A stretch of 64,000 nucleotides of DNA from Aureobasidium sp. EXF-3400 (Eukaryota; Ascomycota; Dothideomycetes; Dothideales; Saccotheciaceae). Location of the stretch: the NCBI GenBank assembly GCA_024195585.1, contig SWBL01000192.1:1-64000 (forward strand), given 5' to 3'. A program made the position numbers and the translations under genes. The notes under the pieces were generated by a model, which worked only from the letters and a program-made list of their open reading frames with translations, searched no databases and was not told the DNA's origin. Positions 46,277-55,678 of the stretch are shown piece by piece (position 1 is the first letter of the stretch; every line of letters starts with the position of its first letter).

Positions 46277-47078
46277 GATGATAGTATTGAAAGAAAGATG
46301 AGGATCTGGATGGGTCGTGTTGTATGATGGGAAGAGGAAGAAGAATAGGTCGAGCTGTTGTCGGAATTTATAGACAAGCCTTCACACCCGTTGTGCCCGA
46401 CAACACGATCCGCTTAGTCGTCGTCTCAGTGGGTGTTTTCGTTGTCACTCCCCATCAATATTCCTTCTTTGGGCGCGGTCCATCTGCCGATTCTCCTCTT
46501 TCCAGCTCTCTTTTCTTCTTCTCATGCCAAATCTCAGCCCGCAAAGTGGCATTTCACATCGAGAGATTCTTCGTCCTTGTTCACTTCCAGTCTTCGGATG
46601 GATGTTTCGCGCATCCAGTCAATACAAAAGTACCAGTCGTTCGAGGCTCTCGTCCTCCATCTATCGTGGCTCTGGACATATTGCAGCAAGCTGTTACTCC
46701 CTCAGCCGAGAGCTGCCTGGAGATACGATCGTGAGTGAACTGACTCTGGGGAAGAAGCCGGCCTTGACAAGGACCTCTTCTATAACAGCAGCTTCTGAGT
46801 AGCTACCACTGGCCTCAGTGAGTCCAACACACCAAATTAGCAAGCGCATGCATATAGCTTGCCTCTACCTCACTCCTCCCTTCTCACACACTACACTTCA
46901 ATTAAGTTCTCTGACCAGGACTACCTTCCTCCTTACAACACACTTCTGGACTACATCATCTACAATTCACCTTGGTCACAGCACCTCACCTCAACAACCC
47001 TCTCTTACCTCGTATGTTCTTCAACTCATCCTCGGTCAACACGATCAAGGTTGACAGATCTTTGCATCAGAACTAATC
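46277..47078. other. Divergent promoter region
   Basis: About 800 bp between the small nuclear-type gene (minus) and the F-box-like gene (plus). Overlapping Ser-rich frames on the plus strand have no motif; pyrimidine-rich tracts resemble fungal promoters. Confidence 0.5.
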
Positions 47079-48011
47079 ATGCGTGCGACACGCCTCCAGA
47101 CCAAGAAGCGCGCCAAAGTTCGCAAACGAATCATCAACAACATCATGAGCAAGAGCAAGAGCGAGGAGCCTGCCAATACCACTACTGCTATGGCCAGCAG
47201 CTCTACTGAAGGTCTTCCTGCCCAACATGTTCCTGCTGGAGCGTTCCCTCTGCTCAGTCTGCCCGGCGAGGTGCTGAACATGATTATCAAAGAGGCCGTT
47301 ACCGCTCCCAACAATGAGATCATCATGCTCGAGACCGCCACAACTCCTGCCTTCGCCCGCGTCAACAGATATCTGCGCAAGAGCGTCCTGCCCATCTACC
47401 TCGCCGTTAACACCTTCCGCGTCTTCACCGAAGAACCTCCTATTGCCAAAAACCACCAGGCCATGGAAGCCAAGTTCAAAATCCAGAACCAGGTCATGGA
47501 TTGGTTGAACCCGCTTGGCTACACCACACCCCTCTTCAAGAGCTTGATCGTCCATTTCGGTGTGGAGGACGATGCTCAAATGATCTTGGAGTACTCGCAC
47601 GTGGCCAGAGGTTTGACGGTCAGACATGAAGCCTCATGCCGCTACTGCTACAAACTCGGCGAGCGCCACCCTGTCCTCCCTCGCGCCATTCTCGACAGCA
47701 TGCCCCTCAGTATCAACCTCCGCCACCACATCGAACAAGCCGAAGAACGCAACACCATCATTGCCAGTGAGCATGCCCTCACCATCAATGACCTCGAAAA
47801 CGATGTCTACAGCAAGGCTACCGGTATCAAGAGACATACCTTGGCTCTCAGTATGGCGAACATCATGGGTATCGAGCGTGTCATCAACCAGGGTTCGATG
47901 GTTTTTTCCATGGCTGTTCACACCATCAACATGAAGCGTCTGAAGGATACGCCTAACATCATCAAGCACCAGAACGTGGATTACATTCTGCGCAAAGACA
48001 CAAGCACTTGA
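47079..48011 (+). CDS. F-box-like protein of unknown target
   Basis: A single exon of 310 residues. The basic N-terminus (RLQTKKRAKVRKR) is followed by an F-box-like helix set at about 57-95 (FPLLSLPGEVLNMIIKEAV.. PAFARVNRYLRKSVLPIYL), the usual opening of many Dothideomycete F-box proteins. The rest is helical with one CRYC pair and no repeats. Internal ATGs at 47145 and 47190 could be alternative starts closer to the F-box, since the first 35 residues are poorly structured. The role in ubiquitin ligase substrate recognition is inferred from the family. Confidence 0.68.
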   Translation: MRATRLQTKKRAKVRKRIINNIMSKSKSEEPANTTTAMASSSTEGLPAQHVPAGAFPLLSLPGEVLNMIIKEAVTAPNNEIIMLETATTPAFARVNRYLRKSVLPIYLAVNTFRVFTEEPPIAKNHQAMEAKFKIQNQVMDWLNPLGYTTPLFKSLIVHFGVEDDAQMILEYSHVARGLTVRHEASCRYCYKLGERHPVLPRAILDSMPLSINLRHHIEQAEERNTIIASEHALTINDLENDVYSKATGIKRHTLALSMANIMGIERVINQGSMVFSMAVHTINMKRLKDTPNIIKHQNVDYILRKDTST

Positions 48012-48557
48012 AGCATCAAGAGTACGGGAGGAAGGGAAAATGGAAGTGCGATAGCGGCTGGGGTTTTGAGGCAGGGCTTTGATCTTTTGCGATTCGGGGA
48101 GGTTCTGCTCGGGAAACGATCTTTGCAGGAAGGGGCTTTACTTTGCAGATGCAGGATACTCTTCTGATATGCTTCTTCTGGGCATGTATCCTGCGATATC
48201 CTTCTCTGGAGGAAGTTTTCTGCTCTTGTATACTATGCGGTAATTCGAATTGAGCAGATGGTTTTCCCGAATTGCCCAAGCCGTCCATTGAGGTGCTCAT
48301 TTTACCAAAGTTATTAGGCTCATTGCAAGCGACAAAACTCCAGACCCTCATTGGGCTTTGATGCCAAACGATGATTGATCGTGTGATTCATCAAATCTAA
48401 CTTGAGGCGCAAGAGAGAGGTTGATAAGATGAAGGCCAGGGTGACTGAGGAAGCCAAGGCCAACTTTAGTCTGCAACTACGTCAACCTCGTGATTGACAA
48501 AACTTCCCAGTCGCAACAATTCACCTTCCCTTCACACACCACACATCGCACAACACC
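48012..48557. other. Intergenic, promoter of SPP2
   Basis: About 545 bp between two plus-strand genes. It includes the 3' flank of the F-box gene and the promoter of SPP2. No supported feature. Confidence 0.5.
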
Positions 48558-50009
48558 ATGACCTCTCTCTCCTTCTCTCTCGGTGGCCCTTCTTCAAAAT
48601 CATCCCAACGACCCTCTCCCCCACCCACAAAAAGAACAAACGGCACCAAACGCGACCATGCCGCCCTTCTTGATGACGCCAGCGACGACGAAGACGCCAC
48701 TCACACAAAACGACAAACCATCACTCATTTCGACACCGCAGTGGGTGGTGCCATAAACGTCAAAGCGCCCAAAAAGGAAGAGAAGGCTCCGTTGGTGATT
48801 ACAGCGCTCGCGAATAGGGATTGGAGGGAAGCGAGCAAGCGACAACGAGCGCAGAAGTATGGAATTAGTGCTGAGCAGTTGGATGCGAGGAAAGAACAAC
48901 ATGCGCAAGGAAACGCTCAAGGAGCAGATACAGTTGTTAAAGAGACGGAAGCTGTAAAGTATGGGCTAAATGTCTTTGCGCCCAGCTCTGTCTTGCCAGA
49001 GGATATTGTGGAAGAAGAGCAGCAACAGCAAGAGGAAACTCCACAACAGAAGACTTCAGAACAACTCGCCATCGATGCCTTGACTGGCGCAGCGCCTACA
49101 TCAACCCTCACCATCCCTGCGGCACCGATTACAGAAGAAGATGCCTTTGCATCAACCTTCCACTCTGCACCCCCCGCTCCCTCATTATCAGACTACACCG
49201 CCGTCCCCGTAGAAGAATACGGCGCCGCTATGCTCCGCGGTATGGGCTGGAAAGGGCCCTCCACCGTTCCCTCTGCAACAAAACCTGGCAAGAAAGCCCT
49301 ACCGCCAGCAAAACGACCTGCCTTGCTGGGAATAGGCGCAGACCCCAATGCCGCACAACAAGCCGAAGAACTAGGTGCTTGGGGAAAAAGCTCCTCACGC
49401 GCAACAAGAGGCAAAGAACCTACAATGTTTATCCCTGTGTCTATGAAAAACAAACGCACAGGAGAAACTTTGACGGAAGAAGAATTGAAGAATAAAATTC
49501 GCAGGGATAAGGAAGAAGCTGAGAATAACCGGTTTGTGGTTAATGAGTTGGAAATCAGGGGGAAAAGCAGGAGAGATGATGGTGGCTCAAGGAGAAAAGA
49601 CGATTCTGATGCAGAAGAAAAGAGACGAAGAAGAGATAAGGAAAGAGACAGAGATTACGACCGTCACGAGAGATCTAAGGACCACCGCGACCGCAAAGAC
49701 AAAAGAGATCGATCACGCGATCAACACCGCGAGAGAGATAGCAAAAGAGAGTCTTCTCGCGATCGTTACGACAAAAAGTCTTCATCGCATAGGAGAGATC
49801 GTTCAAAGTCCCGCGATCGGGATCATGAGAGAAGAGACAGAGACAGAGATTACGATCGCAGAGACAGAGAGAAGGACTATGATAGAAGGGACAGAGACAG
49901 AAGAGACAAGACAGACTCTGGGAAAAGAGATCGCTATGAGGATACGCACAAGTCTTCGAGTCGTAGAGATAGAGATGGAGATGGTTATCATCGGTCTTCG
50001 CGGAGATAG
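48558..50009 (+). CDS. SPP2: Spliceosome maturation protein Spp2 / GPKOW-like, G-patch
   Basis: A single exon of 483 residues. The N-terminus opens with SLSFSLGGPSSK, typical of Spp2. A conserved segment PLVITALANRDWREASKRQR is near 75-95. The G-patch core PVEEYGAAMLRGMGWKGP lies near 215-232, followed by RPALLGIGA. The C-terminal 130 residues are a highly charged RD/RE/RS-repeat tail (about 49620-49990), as in splicing factors. Spp2 uses its G-patch to recruit and activate the DEAH helicase Prp2 before the first splicing step. The yeast protein is shorter; the long RD tail is common in filamentous fungi and GPKOW. Repetitive tail codons create false frames on the opposite strand. Confidence 0.9.
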   Translation: MTSLSFSLGGPSSKSSQRPSPPPTKRTNGTKRDHAALLDDASDDEDATHTKRQTITHFDTAVGGAINVKAPKKEEKAPLVITALANRDWREASKRQRAQKYGISAEQLDARKEQHAQGNAQGADTVVKETEAVKYGLNVFAPSSVLPEDIVEEEQQQQEETPQQKTSEQLAIDALTGAAPTSTLTIPAAPITEEDAFASTFHSAPPAPSLSDYTAVPVEEYGAAMLRGMGWKGPSTVPSATKPGKKALPPAKRPALLGIGADPNAAQQAEELGAWGKSSSRATRGKEPTMFIPVSMKNKRTGETLTEEELKNKIRRDKEEAENNRFVVNELEIRGKSRRDDGGSRRKDDSDAEEKRRRRDKERDRDYDRHERSKDHRDRKDKRDRSRDQHRERDSKRESSRDRYDKKSSSHRRDRSKSRDRDHERRDRDRDYDRRDREKDYDRRDRDRRDKTDSGKRDRYEDTHKSSSRRDRDGDGYHRSSRR

Positions 50010-50109
50010 ATGCGTTGATGGGATATGAGACTCCCCTTTCTGGAGATGGTTGATCGAAAATGATATCCAAAACTTCTACCTTCCATTTAAATCTCTAGCT
50101 GTGAGATAC

Positions 50110-50141
50110 TTGGTCTCAAGTCCAAAAGCGCTTGAGACAAG
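50110..50141. repeat. Inverted repeat downstream of SPP2
   Basis: CTTGGTCTCAAG and CTTGAGACAAG are separated by about 10 bases. They form an 11-bp stem with one bulged G. It lies about 100 bp after the SPP2 stop and directly before the hairpin array, so it may belong to the same structured region or mark the 3' end of the transcript. Confidence 0.6.
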
Positions 50142-50144
50142 TGA

Positions 50145-50257
50145 CTATAGAAATGCACAATTGCGTTGGAAAACATGAAAGATCCACTGAGAGTTGCAAT
50201 ATCATTGGCTCTCTATGGACTTGACTTCCATCTCGGAAGAACTGTGCAGTTTTATAG
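50145..50257 (-). repeat. Foldback element, copy A (inverted relative to B and C)
   Basis: Outer arms CTATAGAAATGCACA (50145-50159) and TGTGCAGTTTTATAG (50243-50257) are near-perfect reverse complements. Inside, TCCACTGAGAG and CTCTCTATGGA form a second stem around a 15-nt loop. The reverse complement of this copy aligns to copy B through the stem, loop and flanks (for example ACTCTCAGTGGAT), so copy A is in the opposite orientation. Confidence 0.65.
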
Positions 50258-50353
50258 CTTCCTTTCCGCGTGCATCTAGTTGTGAGAGCACTCTATCACC
50301 CCTTTATCATCCCTTGTCTCTCTCCTATCGTCCTTCTGCGACTGTCTAAGATA

Positions 50354-50470
50354 CTATAAGGATGCACGAATACTTCCAGATGCTAGATGCATCCGAAGAG
50401 AGCCCATGAAATTACTACTCTCAGTGGATGCTTCCTGTTTATTAACATGACTGTGCGTTCTGACGATTCT
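50354..50470 (+). repeat. Foldback element, copy B
   Basis: It starts CTATAAGGATGCACGAA. The inner hairpin is GCATCC..GAGAG / CTCTC..GGATGC with a 3x3 internal loop, and the loop begins CCCATGA. The 3' arm TGTGCGTTCTGACG is only partly complementary to the 5' arm, so the outer stem has decayed relative to copy A. Confidence 0.6.
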
Positions 50471-50563
50471 AATTCTATCCATATGTGAGCAAGAGATACG
50501 GACTTTACTCCCCTGGATACTCCCCTTCCACCTTCTCATACTCCTACTACAGAAGCATAAATG

Positions 50564-50678
50564 CTATAACAATGCACAATATTTTCCATATAGTAGCTAT
50601 GCCCATGGAGAGCCCGCGATGTGACGACTCTCCGTGGATGCTTCTTTTTCAGTAGAAGTACCCTGCATTTTAGCAGCT
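50564..50678 (+). repeat. Foldback element, copy C
   Basis: It starts CTATAACAATGCACAA and has a 10-bp inner stem CCATGGAGAG / CTCTCCGTGG with a 15-nt loop starting CCCGCGA. The 3' arm is CCTGCATTTTAGCAG. Compared with copies A and B, several stem bases change on both sides so that pairing is kept. A weaker possible fourth copy follows (GCTATGCCCAT recurs at about 50790). Confidence 0.6.
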
Positions 50679-50828
50679 CCAAACCCTCCTATACGTGGTT
50701 ACGAGCGTAACGAATGTGCAAAAATCATCGAATCACAGCAGCAAATGTAGATCATTTAGAAAGTGTTTTGTGAGAAAAAATTGTATTTGCTATGCCCATT
50801 GCTGTCTCATGCTTTGTTCCCCTTTGTA

Positions 50829-51572
50829 TCACTCCATCCATGCCCCCTCAACTCTGCCCCCAACCCACCTCTCAACCTCAATCTCCCACTGTCTCTCTTC
50901 CCAAACATCAACATCATACCCCTCCCTATACTCCCCTGAACACATCTCCCTCACCATATCCCCAGAGATCGGTACATCATATAGTGAAACCTCGTAAATT
51001 TCAGGAGGTGGGATGGCGACTTCACAATTGGGGTCTATAGAGTTGCGCCATGCGGAGATTCTGTCGTAGGTGGTGGAGGCTTCGGAGGGGGTGATGAGCG
51101 AGCGATCGGGGCGTGTGAGGTCTGCGATGAGAGTGGCGTGTTGATGGGTATGGGGTGCAGAGGCAGGAGTAGGGATGGACTGAACCCCTGTGAGGTGCTG
51201 CAAATACCCCATCAACATCCCCTCATCCACTCTATTCACCGGTGTATTGCACCACACCAAAAACCCAGCCAACTTTACCCTTTTCTCCCTAACTTCTCTC
51301 TTTGCTGCCACAACTGCATTTTGCAAATTATCTTGATGGTAAGCAAAGTATGCAGTTGCCCTGCAGGTTTCTACAGCAGAGTGAGTGGCTGCGAACTCGG
51401 CTAGGGAGGAAGAAGCAATGGAACACCATTCTCTATAGTGGGATTTGGTGCGGCGGCAGAAGAGGCGGGCAGAGAGGATCTCGGTGTTGAGATGGGAGAG
51501 GATTTGGTGGTAGAGGGTTGTGAAGGGGGTAGTTGGGGAAGAGGGAGTAGGGAGGTTGTTGTGAGAAGCCAT
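50829..51572 (-). CDS. Conserved-looking protein of unknown function (247 aa)
   Basis: An uninterrupted frame of 247 residues with no signal peptide or membrane segment. A Ser/Thr/Pro-rich start (MASHNNLPTPSSPTTP) leads into a helical region at about 20-125 rich in Ala, Arg and Cys (LFCRRTKSHYREWCSIASS, ETCRATAYFAYHQDNLQ). A proline/histidine-rich middle follows, then an acidic aromatic C-terminus (EYREGYDVDVWEERQWEIEVERWV). No domain is recognised. The start is directly preceded by a TGATGT microsatellite, so the 5' UTR may be length-variable. It converges on SPP2, with the foldback array in the spacer. Coding status rests on composition. Confidence 0.6.
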   Translation of the reverse strand: MASHNNLPTPSSPTTPFTTLYHQILSHLNTEILSARLFCRRTKSHYREWCSIASSSLAEFAATHSAVETCRATAYFAYHQDNLQNAVVAAKREVREKRVKLAGFLVWCNTPVNRVDEGMLMGYLQHLTGVQSIPTPASAPHTHQHATLIADLTRPDRSLITPSEASTTYDRISAWRNSIDPNCEVAIPPPEIYEVSLYDVPISGDMVREMCSGEYREGYDVDVWEERQWEIEVERWVGGRVEGAWME

Positions 51573-51573
51573 T

Positions 51574-51611
51574 TTGATGTTGATGTTGATGTTGATGATG
51601 ATCTTGATGTA
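51574..51611. repeat. TGATGT microsatellite
   Basis: About six imperfect TGATGT/TGATGA units directly upstream of the ATG at 51572 (minus-strand gene), read as CATCAA repeats in the 5' UTR. Confidence 0.7.
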
Positions 51612-52290
51612 ATGCCCAAAGGTTTTGATATGATAGTGTAAAGGTTGGAGGTGGTTTTGATGAAGTTGGTGTTTCTGGACCTGTTCGCGTACGATTCGAA
51701 GAATTGAAAAGAGAGAGAAATAGCAACGAGGACATTTTCTTGTAGATACTCAGTATGACTCTTCTCTTGCAGAACCAGTGAGAGAGAGCGTATCGGTAAC
51801 CATCTTTGAGGGAGTTTACCACGCGATTCGCTTGCAGAGTCTTCGCAGCCAGTACTTTGATGGCAGGCAGGAGGAAATCCCAATACTATACCAATACCTT
51901 TGAAATTAACAGCATTGCGAAGGGACGTGAGACAATGCCAGAAACGACATTAGAAACAACAGTTACCATGATTTGCCGCATAGCATATAGTGGTTCTGTC
52001 AAGTCCACGAGGGAGGACTTGGGTCCATATCACATGACCAGAAGGTTTGCGAAGCGAGCATACGCGACCGATACCATGCGTATAGACGAGGAGTCGGAGA
52101 AAACTTGCGTACGGCGACTCTCGCTAGACTCGATTCGGTGGGCAGCCTTCAACCTCTGATGCGGCGAATCTCGGGCGAAAAGTTTGTCACTGGTATATCA
52201 GTTTCTGGTCGAACGACCCAGTGCGGTGTCGGTGGCGACATTGCTCGGCTTCAAAAACACAGACCGAGAATACCCGATGACAAGGAGTGC
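51612..52290. other. Intergenic, no gene seen
   Basis: About 680 bp between the unknown 247-residue gene and the tRNA-like gene. A 117-codon plus-strand frame at 51806-52159 has no recognisable content and is not reported as a gene. Confidence 0.45.
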
Positions 52291-52295
52291 AAAAA
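52291..52295 (-). terminator. Pol III T-run terminator of the tRNA-like gene
   Basis: Five T residues on the minus strand start 5 bases after the 3' end of the tRNA-like sequence (TTTCTTTTTGCAC). This is the standard RNA polymerase III stop and supports transcription of that unit. Confidence 0.65.
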
Positions 52296-52299
52296 GAAA

Positions 52300-52424
52300 C
52301 ACCATGGGCAGGATTCGAACCTGCGACCTCCCGATCCTCGAGGGAGAGTATTAGGAACTTAGGTAAGCGAATGTAGGAATTTAGGTTACCGGATCGGGTG
52401 TGCTGACCACTGCACCACCATGGT
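52300..52424 (-). tRNA. tRNA-like gene with an interrupted anticodon arm; isotype unclear
   Basis: On the minus strand, a 7-bp acceptor stem ACCATGG / CCATGGT is visible with a G discriminator. The D-arm/A box is GTGCAGTGGTCAGCAC, the variable loop AGGTC, and the T-arm/B box GCAGGTTCGAATCCTGC is perfect. The anticodon arm CCCGAT..ATCGGG is split by roughly 50 bp of insert containing two near-identical 16-19-bp units (TAACCTAAATTCCTA and TTACCTAAGTTCCTA). Removing an insert to leave loop CTCGAGG would give anticodon CGA, but the intron would then not be at the canonical 37/38 site. Canonical placement would give CGG or GGT with C at position 33. It may be an intron-containing tRNA or a tRNA pseudogene. 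Confidence 0.65.
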
Positions 52425-53036
52425 CAAGGGGGGACCTAACTTACTCAGTATATAAGGGTTGCCCCTAGGGGTGGCTTGAACATCGAGTTCATCAGCAGAC
52501 TTGCGGGAAGCGGGAAGCTTCTTCCATACCCGAACGAACGCCAATCAGGCAAAGTCCCCTGGTTTCTAGCATTAGCTAAGTCCAAGGGGTGTTTTTAGCA
52601 TTGTGGTGGTTTTCATTAAGCGCCTGACCACAATATCCAACTGTTGCTGACTGTCCTTGAGATTCCATGGTGATGATATTGTTTGATGTTGGGAGGCGAC
52701 AGGGTCAACACTGAGTTGGCGTCACGTCCTGTTGTTCTCGAAGGATATAGTCGAACATCTACCATGAAAGGGAGTCGGAGTAAGGCTGAGGTGTCTGGAG
52801 TCTGAGCATATCATAAAAGGGGCATGCCCACGCAAAGTTACTGGAAGTCGAGACCACTAGGCAGATCTGGGCACGAGTCAACGAATAAAGGCGACTGGAT
52901 CAAGACGAGAAGGAGATAAAGAATAATGGAATACAAACGCCTGGTTGACGTAACCTATATATATGGGGTATAATCCTGACCGTAGCGCCCCGTAAGATAA
53001 ACATGAGTAAAAGTTCGAGAAGACGCAGGTGGAAGT
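52425..53036. other. Intergenic, no gene seen
   Basis: About 610 bp between the tRNA-like gene and the 3' end of the cysteine dioxygenase gene. It contains the 5' flank of the tRNA-like gene. No gene is supported. Confidence 0.45.
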
Positions 53037-53738
53037 TCAATATTGAGGCGGGACGAAGGAGCTCTTGCTTGTTCGCTCATCGTAGACGTGGAAGCCGAAC
53101 TCGGCAGCATTGGGAGGAGTGTATACTGCTCAAACGTTAGCAGGCAATTGTAAGACACGGCGTTAACACAACTCACGGTGTAGCGACATGGCAGGCTGTG
53201 TGGGGTTGGGGTTGAAGACACGGTGAAGGCCAATCTGATCGGAGATGTAGGTAACCTCATCAGGATGATAGACAGTCTCTTTCTTGACCTGCAGCGGATG
53301 AATCGATGTATCTCCACTTTCTGGCTTTTCGTAGATGGTCTCGGTAAGGTTGCCTTTGAGGATCTTCATGATGCAGTGGGCATCGGCGTGATCGTGGATC
53401 AAGCTGCCTTTGCCAGGGTTCCAGACGATGAGGATCAAGTTTGCTTTGCCATTGACGTTATCGACAATATTCCGTGTGTATCCTCTGCTCCTGTCTGCAC
53501 GAGCGTAGCGCTCCCAGTGCTTTGTGTTGGATGTGTATTTGGCCATGATAGCTTTGATGTGATCAGGGTCGACATGGGCTGAGTCGATGCCGGAAGACGG
53601 GCCCAGGTACTGGCGGATTTCTTGGACAAGCCGACCAAACGGATCATCGGATACGGCGGATTTGCAAGTGGCACAACAGTGCAGGTGAGGTTGACTGGTC
53701 ATGTTGGCCATGGAGGAAAGCGGAGCTGCAACAGACAT
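53037..53738 (-). CDS. Cysteine dioxygenase
   Basis: Exons 53177-53738 and 53037-53125 (51-bp intron with a CTAAC branch) give 216 residues. The cupin metal ligands are His115 and His117 (LIHDHADAHC) and His172 (GLHRVFNP). Cys122 and Tyr189 are positioned to form the thioether cofactor known in this family, and Ser185-His187-Tyr189 reproduces the SLHLY catalytic triad, created across the splice junction. The enzyme oxidises L-cysteine to cysteine sulfinate using Fe(II) and O2 in the cytosol, which controls cysteine levels and supplies the taurine/sulfite route. The protein ends normally 27 residues after Tyr189. The gene is divergent from RBG1. Confidence 0.94.
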
Positions 53739-54347
53739 GATGGAGTCCAGTAGATGGGCGGTGCTTGCTGTTATATTCAGACGGTGCGTGATGATTTGTC
53801 AGAAGCAGAAAACAGATGTACGAGAAGCAAAAGGGAAGAAAGTGATTATGGCATGTCTAGGCGTGATATTTGTATTGATGATTGCTGTTGCGAGAAGTCG
53901 GCGACATTTGACGCAATCGCCAAAGTCAAGGGCTCATGATTGAAAATGTCGCCGGCCTTTGACCGCGTGTCGATAGCCTGTCATTTGTCTGTCCGTTCAT
54001 ACGAGCCATATCTCATAGAAAAATTCGCGCAGTCAGTGGATCGCTAAGAGGACAAGAGTTGGAAGTTTTGAGAGAAATACCGCAGGTTCCATGTGCTTGT
54101 AAGGTTGATAGGGTGGTGTGGGTGCAGTTACTCGGCCCTTGCAGAGGGCGGCGATCCGGGAAAGAACCCCGCAGTCGTCATTGCTCTGGCTGGCACTTGC
54201 CAAATTTGCAACTTCGACTTCTCACAATCCGCAAGCCGTCGCCCGTGTCTATACCGCAAATCAACCATCGACCCTCGCTACACCCGTCGCGAGATATCAT
54301 CGTCCCCTGCGCACTAGCCGCTCTATCCTACACGAACACCATCCATC
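53739..54347. other. Divergent promoter region (cysteine dioxygenase / RBG1)
   Basis: About 610 bp between two divergent starts, expected to contain both promoters. Frames inside show no motif. Confidence 0.5.
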
Positions 54348-55678
54348 ATGGCGACTACCGTTGACAAGGTGCGCCACCACCACAATTCCGAAACAAGAAA
54401 AATTGTTGCTCACACCTTGTGCACTACAGATCAAGCAGATCGAAGATGAAATGGCCAAGACCCAAAAGAACAAGGCCACCTCCTTCCATTTGGGTACATA
54501 TCCCCATTCCGCGCAACCAAGCAAGAGCCAGAGCATACAATACTAACCACCTTAACAGGTCAATTGAAGGCCAAGTTGGCAAAACTGAAGAGAGAACTCC
54601 TCACTCCCACATCAAGTGGCGGTGGTGGTGGTGCCGGTTTCGATGTCGCTAGAACTGGTGTTGCCAGTGTGTATGTATATTGAGTCAACTTGCTAAAAGA
54701 CACGACCTAATGCTCGACAGTGGTTTCATTGGTTTCCCCTCGGTCGGAAAAAGTACCCTCATGAGTCGATTGACTGGTCAACACTCCGAAGCCGCTGCAT
54801 ACGAATTCACAACTCTCACTACTGTGCCCGGTCAAGTCCAGTACAATGGCGCAAAGATTCAGATTCTCGATTTGCCCGGTATCATTCAAGGTGCCAAGGA
54901 CGGAAAGGGTCGTGGTCGTCAGGTCATCGCTGTCGCAAAGACTTGCCATTTGATTTTCATCGTCCTCGACGTTAACAAGCCTCTTACCGACAAGCGTGTT
55001 ATCGAGAATGAACTCGAAGGCTTCGGTATCAGAATCAACAAGTCCCCGCCAAACATTCACTTCAAGAAAAAGGACAAGGGTGGTATCGCCATCACCAACA
55101 CCGTTCCTCTTACCCACATCGATCACGACGAGATCAAGGCCGTCATGCAAGAATACAAGATCTCCTCAGCCGACATTGCCATCCGTTGCGACGCCACCAT
55201 CGACGACCTGATTGATATCCTGGAAGCAAAGGCCAGAAGTTACATTCCTGTCATCTACGCTCTCAACAAGATCGACGCCATCTCAATCGAAGAACTCGAC
55301 CTACTATACCGTATCCCCAACGCCTGTCCCATCAGTTCCGAGCACGGCTGGAACGTCGACGAACTCATGGAGCAAATGTGGGAGAAGCTCAACCTGTGCA
55401 GAGTATACACAAAGCCCAAGGGCAGAGCTCCTGATTACACTGCTCCCGTCGTTTTGAGAGCAAACGCTCGCACAGTCGAGGACTTCGTATGTTTTCCAAG
55501 CCTTCCATCTGCAGTTCCAAGCTAACATTTCGCCAAGTGTAACGCCATTCACAAGACGATTGTCGAACAATTCAAGGTCGCCATCGTCTACGGCAAATCC
55601 GTCAGACATCAGCCTCAAAGAGTCGGCCTTTCCCACGAGCTTGCCGATGAAGACGTCTTGACCATCATCAAGCGATAA
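54348..55678 (+). CDS. RBG1: DRG-family GTPase Rbg1
   Basis: Five exons, 54348-54368, 54430-54493, 54559-54670, 54721-55486 and 55538-55678, close to 367 residues, the usual DRG1 length. The N-terminal helix region ([35 protein letters not shown]) and the Gly-rich [14 protein letters not shown] precede the G domain: P-loop [10 protein letters not shown]3 DLPGI, and G4 NKID, with the DRG-specific insert between. A C-terminal TGS domain ends in [11 protein letters not shown] GTPases pair with a DFRP partner (Tma46 in yeast) and associate with translating ribosomes. The first exon encodes only seven residues (MATTVDK), so the true start is easily missed. Confidence 0.95.

Noticed and set aside
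49534..50028. 164-codon plus-strand frame over the end of SPP2
   Set aside because: It is an out-of-frame reading of the RD/RE repeat tail.
50145..50678. Reading the foldback array as a CRISPR array
   Set aside because: The genome is eukaryotic, the units are diverged and about 205 bp apart, one is inverted, and there are no short identical repeats with unique spacers.
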